Shown here: positions 10,716 through 20,500 of the stretch, one piece after another
Position numbering within the stretch: the first letter of the stretch is position 1
Layout: each line of letters opens with the position of its first letter
Assembly (NCBI GenBank): GCA_004431415.1
Contig: QPMI01000432.1
Coordinates: 248,001 to 312,000, forward strand
Length of the DNA stretch: 64,000 bases
Direction: 5' to 3'
DNA from: Cyanophora paradoxa
Taxonomy: Eukaryota; Glaucocystophyceae; Cyanophorales; Cyanophoraceae
Notes under the pieces: generated by a model
Databases searched by the model: none
The model's input: the letters and a program-made list of their open reading frames with translations, nothing else
What the model was told of the DNA's origin: nothing
Made by a program: the position numbers and the translations under genes

Positions 10716-11410
10716 CGCCCCCCTCACTCCTCCACATTGCTTCGCCCTCGTGTGGGCGCTTGTGTGGATACAATCTGCGCTCCTGCGTCGTACTACATCC
10801 CCGCCCTGTCGCTGGCGAGATAGGCGTGGTTTGGAGTCGACGTCATTTCCTTACCGTTTCTGGCAGTCGACGTCGCCTGCAGTGCTGACCCTCGCTGCGT
10901 CGCGGGTCAGCAGCGCTTCCCCGACGCTTTCGATCGGCTCAGCCGCTGCCCCACGGCGCCAACCCTAGGCCTGCCGCCGAATGATCAGAAAGGCGTCGCC
11001 CTGGCCGTCGCCTGCAGCTACAGCGCTGCAGCCGGGCGCCGGGGACGTATACGTAAACGCAGAAAAGCGAACGCGAGAAGCGCTTGCGCCGGGGCGCGGT
11101 CTGCACGGCAGCTGGTCGGTCTAGATCTGGCGGAATTCGAGGCAGGGGGAATCGCTGCGGCGCTCGATGCGTTTGGCCACGATTGCACTGAGCTGATCGC
11201 TGAGCTTGGCGAGAAGCGAGCGGCGAGAGTGTTTTTGCTTTGCTAGCTGCGACGAGTGGCGACGAGAAGCAAGACGAACGTAATCGGGCCCAGGCTCATA
11301 CCACGACCACACGCAGGCTCCAGCGTAATCGGATCCAGGCAAAGGATCCAAAGCTTGGTTTGGGGTACGTGCGGTTCAGCGGAGGGGGTACGCAGTAGTC
11401 CGACAGGGAA

Positions 11411-11996
11411 ATGGTGCGCGCTTGCGGGCGACCCAGGGCTCGGAGGGCCGGAGAGAGCGCTCCGCTAGATAGCTGCCGTGCATCCGCATAGCATGAGCGG
11501 GTCGCAATCGGCGCCGTGGCTGAGGCTCGATCGCGCCGCCTGCGATCTGACGGCTCCTTGGTCCGCAGACGAAGGGCACGTTCAGCTTCGGCCGCAGGCA
11601 CAACAAGACCCACACGCTGTGCTCGCGCTGCGGCCGGCGTTCGTGGCACATCCAGAAGAAGACCTGCTCGTCGTGCGGCTACCCGTCCGCCCGCGTCCGC
11701 AAGTGTGCGTATGGCCCTGCACGAGCTTGAGCTAACACTGGGTGCGCTTACTCTGCCCCGCCTTCCTGACCCGGAACCCCAGATGGCTGGAGCGTGAAGG
11801 CGATTCGCCGGAAGACCACCGGCACTGGGCGCATGCGCACCCTCCGCCACGTGGCTCGCCGCTTCAAGAACGGCTTCCGTGAGGGTGTGCTCCCCGCCCG
11901 CTCGCAGCCGCTCCCTGCCGATCGCTAATGCTTCGATCGTGCCCAGGCACCGTCGCCAAGTCGCGCAAGCGCACCCAGGCCTCCGCCTCGGCGTAA
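11411..11996 (+). CDS. RPL37: 60S ribosomal protein eL37
   Basis: Four exons give 96 residues, typical of eL37: 11411-11413, 11569-11704, 11783-11884 and 11947-11996. Exon 1 is just ATG, directly followed by donor GTGCGC; exon 2 starts T-K-G-T-F-S-F-G. The zinc-ribbon cysteines are present ([11 protein letters not shown] and TCSSCGYPS), followed by [20 protein letters not shown] and the C-terminal [16 protein letters not shown]. Donors are GTGCGC, GTGCGT and GTGTGC. The protein binds 23S-like rRNA in the large subunit. It is divergent from eS8, with the duplicated segment in the shared upstream region. Confidence 0.95.
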
Positions 11997-13282
11997 ATTG
12001 CCAGATCAGGCCTCACATGAACGCCCTGCTGGCCGTTGCTTTGTTGAGGTTACGTCTCGTGTCCCCTGTCGAACATTGACTGCACTTCTCTACCGCCTCC
12101 TCGCACATCCCGCCGCCGCAGCCGGGCCTCGCTCCCTGCGTTGGTTTCTCTTTCTCCTTCCTACGCCTTGCGTGGTGTCCAATCACGAGCTGGATGTCGC
12201 GGCCGGCCGGCGGTTGAGGAGACTCGCAGATGCTAGGGCCGCGGACCGCAGCTCGTGATCAGCAGCAGCGATCCCCAGCAGCACTGCGGAGCGGGATGCT
12301 TTCTTACTCTCGGCGGCGCCTTGCTGGACCCGGAAGAACGGCGGAGTTCAGCTCTTTTTCGTTCTAGGACGGGTTTGGGGGGCGCCCTTGGCCCTTGTGC
12401 CCGCTCGTTTCATTTTCTGGGACATAGGCAGGGCACCGTGGATGCGCATGCATGCTCTCGCCACATGCTCAGGTGACTCGTGATCGACCGTCTGGTCCGA
12501 CAGTTCGGCTGCAAAGCGAGCTTAGAGACTCGGCTGCCGGCCGCGGGTTGCAAGAGTTGCACGTCCGAGCGACGGACGGTCCTTTCATATGCACGTTAGT
12601 CACAGTCAGCGCAGCGGCGCAATAAGGACTGGCGTCCGACGGTCGCGCGGCGGGCTGGGCGATGCCGGCGCGGGGGCCGGGGCCGGGGCGCCGGCACCCG
12701 GCCCCCTCGGCCGGTGAATACATAGGCATGCGAAATTCTTAAACTGAAACTAGTACTTGAATTTGTGATTCAAATTCAGATTAAATTCAAGAATCTGATT
12801 GCCTAACTATTAAAAGACAACACGAGGCCACGAACCTACGAATTCTAGTCGCCTAAACTTAAAAGGCCTTGCAAATTGGTTGCGCGGGCCGCGGGTCGCC
12901 GGCCGCGGGCTACGACACTGGGCGTTCTGCCACTGGTGCAAGCCCTGGCAAGCTTCGAGGGGTAGCACAGAGCAGAGGTAGACGAGGGTTGGGGTGGGTG
13001 ACAGGCGAGTGGCGGTGATCATGAGTGGAGGACCGAGACCCGAGGAGGAGGCCGAGGGCCGGGGCCGGGGCCGGGGCTTGCAGCGCGGAGGAGTCGCTGG
13101 CTGAGTGTCTGTCTGGGAAGTCTGCGACGAAAGCGCTCGCAGAGGAGGAGGCCGAAAGCCGAGAGGAGTCGCCGGGGCGCTGAGGCTGCGGTTGAGCGCG
13201 CAGGCCTGCCCTGTCCGACGGTCTCTCCGGGAGGCCTGGCGCCGGCCCGCGCCGGCGGCAAGTCCAGGCTTTACACAGGTCC
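11997..13282. other. Spacer between two convergent genes
   Basis: No convincing gene. Around 12735-12800 is an A/T island with repeated GAATTTG/CAAATTC words that can self-pair, surrounded by GC-rich DNA. It resembles the islands found in several introns of the window. Positions 12660-12715 form a GGCCGGGGCCGGGG-rich tract. Confidence 0.5.
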
Positions 13283-16200
13283 TCACAGGTCGACGCCGCG
13301 GGAGCAGGCCTGGCAGGCGCAGTCGAACGAGCAGCTCGCCTGCGCACGCGTGCGCGCGGAGAGCGCGGCGGTGAGAAATCAAAGCGAGTCACTGGCCCAT
13401 GGCCAGCGATTCAGCGGGGAGAAGGCGCGCCTTGAGCTCGGCCTGGCGCTCGGCGGCGGTCCGGCCCTTGGTGGGAAGGTACGCGCGGGTGATCTGCGAT
13501 GTCGCCGGGGCGCCAGATCAGAATCAGAGCAGATCAGATCAGAGCCGTTCTTCGCGTTTAGAGTCGCTCGCTCACCTCCTCGCCAGCGGAGAGGGGCCGG
13601 AGGGCGGTGAAGACGGCGGTCGCGTCGTCCTCGGGGAACTCGACGGCGGCGGAGGGGATGCAGCCGTGGTTCGCGTAGCTCGCCGCGAAGTAGAGCGCGA
13701 AGCCCTTCACGGCGCGGTCGCCCAGCGGCGGGGGGTCCCCGGAGGCCCCCTCCCCCGAGGTCGAGGCCTGCGGGCGGGGGGTACCTCGGATTATTCCAAG
13801 GAAGGGCGGCGGGGGGGTACAGCGATCGGGAGCGCACGGGGACGACGGGGGTGCAGTTGAAGAGGGCCTTGGAGAGGATCGAAGCGTAGCGCTCGGGGGT
13901 GATGACTGCGCGCGCGGCGCCCGTGAGGCGCGGCGCGGCGCGGCGGCGCGGCGGGGGCCGAGGAGCGAGCGGGGGAGAGGGGAGAGCTCGAAACTCGACG
14001 GCGGAGCCGGGGCCTCGAGACCGGGCCCGGTCCCGGGGGAGCAGCAGCGGGGGGGCTGCAAGGCCTAGGCGGGGGGATACCGGGGCCTAGAGGCTCAGGC
14101 TGGCCTGGGTCGGGGGGCCCGGAAGCATGAAGTGGGGCCCGGCGCCTCCCAGGATGGCGGCCTAGGGGCGGGGCAGAGGACGCAGGGCCCAGGGAGCATG
14201 GGGATGAGGAGGGCCTGGCGGGGGAGGCGGAAACGAGAACGGGGGCCGGCTGGGGGCGCGGAACGCAGCGGGCAGCCGGGCGGCCTAGAGGCTGGGCCCG
14301 GGCTCACACTCGAGGATCTGAGGGGCGTCCCGCCTAAAGACGTCCAGCAGCAGCTGCCGGTCCGGCTCGAACCTGCGCGCGCGTCACAAGGAGGCCGGTT
14401 GCAGGGGCGGAGCATGGAGCGCACTGGAGCATGATCTCGGGGGGGAAGGAGAAGTGGGAGAGGTGGTCGAGGTGGGCCCACGTCCGCGAGAACTGCTTCC
14501 CCGAGAGGAAGAGCCGCGCGATCACCTTTAGCGCCATCTGACCGTAGGCGAGCGAGGCGGGGCGTCAGCCGGGCCGCAGAGAGGGGGTGGTAGGAGTAAG
14601 GCGCGGCTTCTAGCGCCCGCCCCTGTCTTGGCGAGCGGCAGGAGAGAGGTCGCAACGTCTGACAGCTTCTAACGACTCTCATTAGGGGGGCTATGGAGGC
14701 CGAGCTACAGTTGGAGTCATGGTTTCGGGTTAGGCGGAGGAGGGCGGCCGGGGCGCACGAGGGGGTCGCGGCGGCGGGTGGCGGCGCAGTGGGCGCGGAG
14801 GCGCTCGACGGGGTTCTCCCCCGCCGGCGTCGCCTTCGGCACGCAGAGCAGTCCGTGGTACTCCTCGTGCGCCTCCGCCTGCCCGGGAGGTGAAGGGGGC
14901 GGCGCGGCGCGGCGCGGCGCGGCGCGGCGCGGGTGGGTAGAGAGGCCAGGCGAGCTCATAGAGCGCGCGGCACTATCTACGGTTTCCCCGCTTCTGTCTA
15001 GGGGCGCAGCGACATGCGGCGGCACGGACCTTGCACGCGGGGCTGCAGTAGCGCTCGGCCTCGCAGCCCTCGCACACCACCGCCGTCTGCGCCCGCTGGA
15101 TTCGAATTCGAAAATTTGAATTTGAATTTGAATTTTGTAACGGGCCTGGAGGGGCTTGAGGCAGTGGTTGCAGAACTCCTCGCGGCGGTCGTCCACCACG
15201 ATCGCCACGAAGGGCTTCTCCCGCAGCGCCGCGGCCCCGGCCTGCCTCAGAGGTGAGAGGTGGGAAGACATAGAGGTGCGTCGCCGAGGGACGATCGCGA
15301 CATAAGGGCGGATGGGGCGCGGGGGCGGGTGCGGACCTTGACGCCGCGGGTGGCGAAGAGGCCGCGCCCGACGCCGGGGGCGCTCTCCACGGGCTTCACC
15401 CGCGCGTTCATCTCCTGGCGGGAGGAGGAAGAAGTGAGGGGAATCGGCCTCGCTTCTCAGCCTCGTTCCTAGGGCTTCACGAGCGCGTTCATCTCCTGGC
15501 GGGAGGGTGGGCGGGGCCGGGCGGGGCGGGGCGGGGCGGCCTCGGAGGCCTAGGGTCCCGGGACCCCCGGGCCTAGCTAGGCCTGCGTGCGGCCGAGCCC
15601 AGCACCTTGGGAGGGAACTCGTCGAAGTAGTCGTCCTTGTCCAGCGCCCGGATCACTGCGCGCGCGGGCGGGCGGCGGTCAGGCTCGGACGGAGGTCAGG
15701 CTCGGGCGGGATTCGGATCGGATCAAGCTAGGGTCAGAGATCAAAAGCAACGGGGGCGGACCGTCGGCGAAGATGAGCTCGGGGATGAGGCGCTGGAGCC
15801 GCTGGAGGCCGTTGATCGTGTCCGTCAGCTCCCGCACCGCCCGCGCGATCTCCCCCACCGCCTCCTCCCTGTGCTCCGCCCCTGCGACTCGAATTCGAAT
15901 TTGAACTTTCGAATTTGAATTCGGATTTCGGGTACCCTGCTTGAGGAGCTCGACGGCGGCGCGGACCTTCTCCTCGAACTGCGCGCTCTCGCGCTCGCGC
16001 TCGGCCCGCTGGTCGTCCTCCTGCAGCCGCCGCAGCACCGCGTTCGCCTTCGCGGCGGTCAGAGCCGCCGCAGAGGGGCGGTGGCACGGCGGCGGAGGCG
16101 GTCTAGCCTAGCCTAGCCTGGCCTGGCGCGGCCGTTCCAGGTCAGAGACGCCGCAGAGGCAGCGGAGCGGCGGTGGAGGTGCGCAGGGCGCTCGCTCGCG

Positions 16201-17253
16201 CCCCCTTAAGCCTAGCCCTGCCCGGCCCGGCCCGGCCGTCCCGGGATCTCGCGCGTTCGCGCTCGCTCGCCTTCTCGCGCGTGTCGAGGGTCTCCTTGTG
16301 CTGCAGCGACGTCGCGAAGGCCGTGTACGCCTCTTTCAGCAGCCCGAGCCGCTGGTACGCCCTGCGCACGCCGGCCCCGGAGCCCGGCGTCAGAAGGCCG
16401 GCGCGCCTCGAAGGGAGGTGCGGGGTACATGGAACGCACGTTCCCATTCGCGAGAAGGCCCTGCAGGCAAGCGAGCGGGCGTCGGTCTGGTTCGAGAAGG
16501 GGAAGGGAGGAGGGGGTAGGGAGGGGGGTAGGGGCGCACTTGGCGAGGATGGCGGGATCGCTCTTCTCCTTGGCCTTCTCGAGCTCGAACACCTTCACTG
16601 CGCAGCGTGGGGCCCGAGGCGTCGGCGGGCGGGGCACGGGCGCCGCCGCCGGCCGCTCCGAGGCGGACCGCAGTCGACCAGGCAGGACTGCATGTCGCCG
16701 TGCTCCAGCGTCGCCGCCGCGCGGTTGAGCAGGAAGATCTGCAAGTGCCCGCGAGCGCGCGCGCCGCCTCGTCAGCCGGCGCCGCGCGCCGCGCACTGGG
16801 CGGGGAGCGCGTCGCGGCGGCGGGCTCGCCGGGTTGCTGGGGTCGAGCTCGTGAGCCTTCGTGTACGCCTTGATGGCCTCGGGAAAGTCCTTCTTCTGGT
16901 AGTACTCGTTCCCGCGCTTCTTCTCCGCCTCGGCTTGGGTGCGGGGCGAGAGGATCGCCTCCGGAGTCTCGTCGACAGCCGGGAGCGGCGTCTCATGATC
17001 AGCCTCGATCTTCTCGGGCGCTGCGGGCGATGTGTGAGGCGGGATCGAGATGCATTACACGCGCCGGATCGCCATGCGGGGCTCGCGCACCGTGCGCCGC
17101 AGGCTTCGAAGCGTCTGAAGTGTTCGCGTCGCTCGGGGCCGGCTTCTTGACGGGAGGAAATGCGAACTTGCTTCCGCGCTCCTCGTTCTTCGCCTCCTTC
17201 TTCTTCTTGCGCCCGCCGTCCGCAGCTACGGCCAAGGTGCAGCCAACCAGCAT
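13283..17253 (-). CDS. TPR-SET-MYND lysine methyltransferase, SMYD4-like
   Basis: N-terminal TPR helices come first: RGNEYYQKKDFPEAIKAYTK and FLLNRAAATLEHGDMQSC, then AYQRLGLLKEAYTAFATSL. The split SET domain follows: GVGRGLFATRGVK at 15337-15414, ALREKPFVAIVVDDRREEFC at 15146-15241, MYND zinc finger VCEGCEAERYCSPACK at 15030-15095. After it come ALKVIARLFLSGKQF (14425-14537), FAASYANHGCIPSAAVEF (13576-13767), ITRAYLPTKGRTAAERQ (13431-13493) and post-SET SFDCACQACSRG (13283-13339). Exon lengths agree with phase throughout this part. At least three introns start GC (13430, 15145, 16829). The order TPR then SET/MYND is that of SMYD4; the TPRs also resemble STI1/HOP. The substrate is unknown. 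The start (MLVGCTLAVAADGG) and the exons between 15936 and 16610 are less certain. Confidence 0.8.
15473..15507 (-). repeat. Duplicated exon start inside an intron of the SMYD4-like gene
   Basis: The 35 bases repeat the acceptor and first codons of the neighbouring exon at 15393-15425 with very few changes (GCCAG|GAGATGAACGCGC, then GTGAAGCCC). In the copy, the frame reaches TAG straight after EMNALVKP, so it cannot replace the real exon. It may be a local duplication, or a poison exon if it is spliced in. Confidence 0.6.
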
Positions 17254-17590
17254 CAGCCGGCGCGCGCGCGCGCGCAGCGCGCCGCAGCGCTAGCGCACCA
17301 GCTTCGTTGGGCCGCCGACTCGAAATGATGAGGAGGAGGATCGCCGCAGACGCCGCCGCTGAGCGCGATCAGTCGAGGAGGCGCCGCCGGAACGAGGCAA
17401 AAAAAGGGCGCGGCTCACCGAGCGCCAGCGCGACGCCCCTGTTCTGCTGGATGACCGCCAGCGGCGTCGGTGTCATGGCTGCGAGCTGAGTTCGATCAGC
17501 TGTACCCCTGCAGCCCGCGAAAACTCGACTCCCGATCGATATATCCGAGCGCCGGGGAGCGTCCCGCGAGCGTGCTTCAGAGGCCCTGCG
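17254..17590. promoter_or_regulatory. Head-to-head spacer between SMYD4-like gene and MLH1
   Basis: About 340 bp separates the two proposed start codons, so both promoters and 5' leaders must share this DNA unless undetected 5' exons extend further. I see no TATA-like or other clear core element. The SMYD4-like start is itself tentative. Confidence 0.4.
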
Positions 17591-20500
17591 ATGGCGCAGC
17601 CGGCTGCGCCGCCGGCGGCGCCGGCGTCCATCGTGCGGCTGCCCGAGGACGTCGTCAACCGCATCGCTGCCGGCGAGGTGCGCCGCCGCGCCGCCCCGAT
17701 GAGCACACGCCGAATGGAGCGTTAGCTGCGCCGATCGCCGCGTCGAACGCTCCCTGCAGGTCATCCACAGGCCCAGCTCGGCGCTCAAGGAGATGATTGA
17801 GAACAGCCTTGACGCGGGAGCGACAAGCATCTCGTGAGATCGCCCCACGTGCACGTACGCGCTCATGCCTCACGTTCTCGCGCCGCGCGGCCTCCGCTCC
17901 CCGCAGAGTCAGCGTCAAGCAGGGCGGCCTCAAGATGATGCAGATCAACGACAACGGCCACGGCATCCGCGTGCGTGCGCGTGCTCGCAATCGCACCGAT
18001 TCGTCCTCTGAGCGGCGTGCGCGCAGCGGGAGGACCTCGGCATCGTGTGCGAGCGCTTCACGACGAGCAAGCTGCGCAAGTTCGAGGACCTGCGCCAGAT
18101 CGCGACCTTCGGATTCCGCGGCGAGGCGCTCGCCTCCATAACGCACGTCGCCCACGTCAGCATCGCCTCGATGACCTCCGACCAGCCCTGCGCCTACCGG
18201 TGCCCCGCGCCGCCATCGGCATCCCGCCCTCGCCGCTGCGGCCCTGACCGAGCGCCGGGCGCAGGGCGACGTATTCGGACGGGCGGCTCGTGCCTTCGAA
18301 GCCCGGGGAGTCGGCGGAGCCGAAGCCGTGCGCGGGGACCCGCGGGACCGTCGTCACGGTGCGATCGCGAGGAGCCGCGGCTGCTGTACCCCGGGCGGTC
18401 TTTTTCCCGAGCCGGGCCGGGGTACAGGTCGAGGACCTCTTCTACAACGTTCCGACGAGGAGAAAGGCCCTCAAGCAGCCGACAGAGGAGTACTCCAAAA
18501 TCCTCGAGGCACGCCCCCCCTCCTGCCCTTCCTTCCAATCTCTTGCATTCGCACACAACACAACTACAATGAGTTTCACATCGCCCAATTTATCTCTCCG
18601 ACTAGATACTACCGAGGACCGTCGTATGCTGTGCTTTAGGGCCTCCTCCTGCCCTTCATCCCCGTACCCCCAACGGACCGGGCGGGGCCCTGCGCAGGTT
18701 GTCACGCGGTACGCCGTGCACTTCCACAGGACGGCGTTCACGTGCCGCAAGCTGGACGGCGGCGCCGGGGCGGACGTGCAGACGTCGCCCTCCCCGGACC
18801 GCATCGACTCCGTGCGGGCCCTCTTCGGCGCCGCCACCGCCCGCGAGCTCCTGCCCTTCGAGGTAGGCCGCCCTATCCGCGTAACCCCCTCCGGCTCCAA
18901 CGCGCGGTACCCCCCGCAGGCGGCGTCGGCGCCACTGGGGTTCGCCGCCTCGGGCCATGTCTCGAACGCGAACTTCAACCTGCGGCGGGCTACCTTCATC
19001 CTCTTCATCAACAGCGCGCCCCGCCCTCCCTCCTCTTGCTCCGCGACGCGGCCTCGGCTCACTCGCACCGTACCGCGCAGACCGGCTGGTGGAGTGCGGG
19101 CCCCTGCGCCGAGCCCTCGAGAGCGTCTACTCGGCGTACCTCCCCAAGGCGAGCTCGAGAGGCTGTACCCCTCCACCCCGCCCCGCCCCGCTTCGCCCCG
19201 CCGATGTGGGCGGCAGGGTACGCACCCCTGGATCTTTCTCGCGCTGACCCTTCGCCCGGAGACCGTCGACGTGAACGTTCACCCGACCAAGAGCGAGGCG
19301 CGCCGCTCCGGCCTGCCCTGCGCACGGCATCGTAGTACCCCCCCTCTCATATGAGGGCGCCCCAGGTTCGGTTCCTGCACGAGGAGGAGATCGTCGCCGA
19401 GCTCCAGGCGGCGCTGGAGGCCCGCCTCCTAGGAGCCAACTCCTCCCGCACCTTCTACACGCAGGCACTGCCCGCCCCAGGCCCCGCCCCGGGCCCGGCC
19501 GCGGCCCGCGCGCCGGCGCTCCCGCCTCCTCCCGCCGCCGCCGCCGCCCTCCCGCCTCCCCGGGAGGAAGAGGAGGACGAGGGGGAGGAGGAGGGGCGGG
19601 CGAGGGCGCTCCCAGCGCCGCCGAAGCCCACGGCGGCGGCCAAGCGAAGGCAAGAGGAGGAGAATAGGGAAGACGGCGGAGTGCATGATGCTGGAGGAGG
19701 AGACGAGCACGAGGCGGGCTGGGCGGCGGAGGACGTGGAGGAGGTGGTGGAGCGCGCCCGCGAGGAGAAGCGCCGCCGGCGGCAGCGGCGCGGGGCGGAG
19801 GAGGCGGGAGAAGAGGCCGAGGAGGAGGAGGAGGAGGAGGGGTATGAGCCGGAGGCGTCCGAGGCGCCGGTCGAGCGGCCGCCTCGGGGCGCGGAGGAAG
19901 AGGAGGACGGGGCGGACGGGGCGGGGGACGAGGACACGGAGGAGGAAGACGGAGAGGGGCAGCAGGGGAAGAAGCAGCGCTCGGGCGCCCTGCAGAAGGC
20001 CCCGCGGCGGGCCGCCGCCGGCGCCGGCGGTTCGAGGGCGGCGCAGCGGGCGGGCGGCATCCCGGCGAGCGTGGCGCGGGAGGGGGCGGCCGCGGGGCAG
20101 CGCGGCTCCCTCGTCACCGGCCGCGCCTCCAGCGGCAGCGGCGGCGGAGGTGGTGGCGGCGGAGGGGGCGGCGGAGGGGGCGGAGGTGGGAAGAAGGGTA
20201 CAACGCGGCCGGAGAAGCTGGTGAGGACGGACCCGTCGCAGCCGGCGGGGAGCATGGAGGCGTTCGTCGTGCGGTGCGAGGAAGCTGCCCCCGGCCCCGG
20301 CCCCGGCCCCTCCCGAAGTCTGAGCCGCCCCGCAGGCTCCCGAGACCGTCGCGAGAGGAGGAGGGCGACAAGGAAGCCTCCGAGGCGGAGGCGGCCGCGG
20401 CCGCCGACAGCCAAGAGGGGTACTGCGTCCCTTCCCGTCCGCCGCGCCCCTTAAGCTTCCAGCTCTAGCTAACCCCCGGCCCCGCCCCGCTTCGCTCCCC

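Larger units (their letters stand above)
9363..10970. repeat. Decayed direct duplication of the eS8 5' region (about 9363-9870 and 10564-10970)
   Basis: Two segments about 1.2 kb apart in the same orientation share long blocks, including GCGGAGCTCCTGGAGATACC, GATCGAGCTTGTGCAG and TGCCGATCTCCTTCCCGAGG (one base differs in the first copy). Further along both contain TTGTGTxGATACAxTCTGC, CATCCCCGCC and CTGACCCTCGxTGCG, where x differs. The left copy covers the start of eS8 exon 2, intron 1, the ATGG exon and upstream DNA. The right copy is diverged and interrupted by small insertions. Confidence 0.75.

Noticed and set aside
13379-13493. Ending the SMYD4-like protein at SLAMGQ (stop 13389)
   Set aside because: A GC donor after QAELK joins in phase to an exon coding the conserved post-SET CxC..C motif, ending at 13283, which fits the family better.
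16669-17253. Separate STI1/HOP co-chaperone gene
   Set aside because: The TPR exons resemble STI1, but they run in phase into SET and MYND exons with no stop, start or promoter-like gap; TPR-SET-MYND (SMYD4-like) explains the whole.
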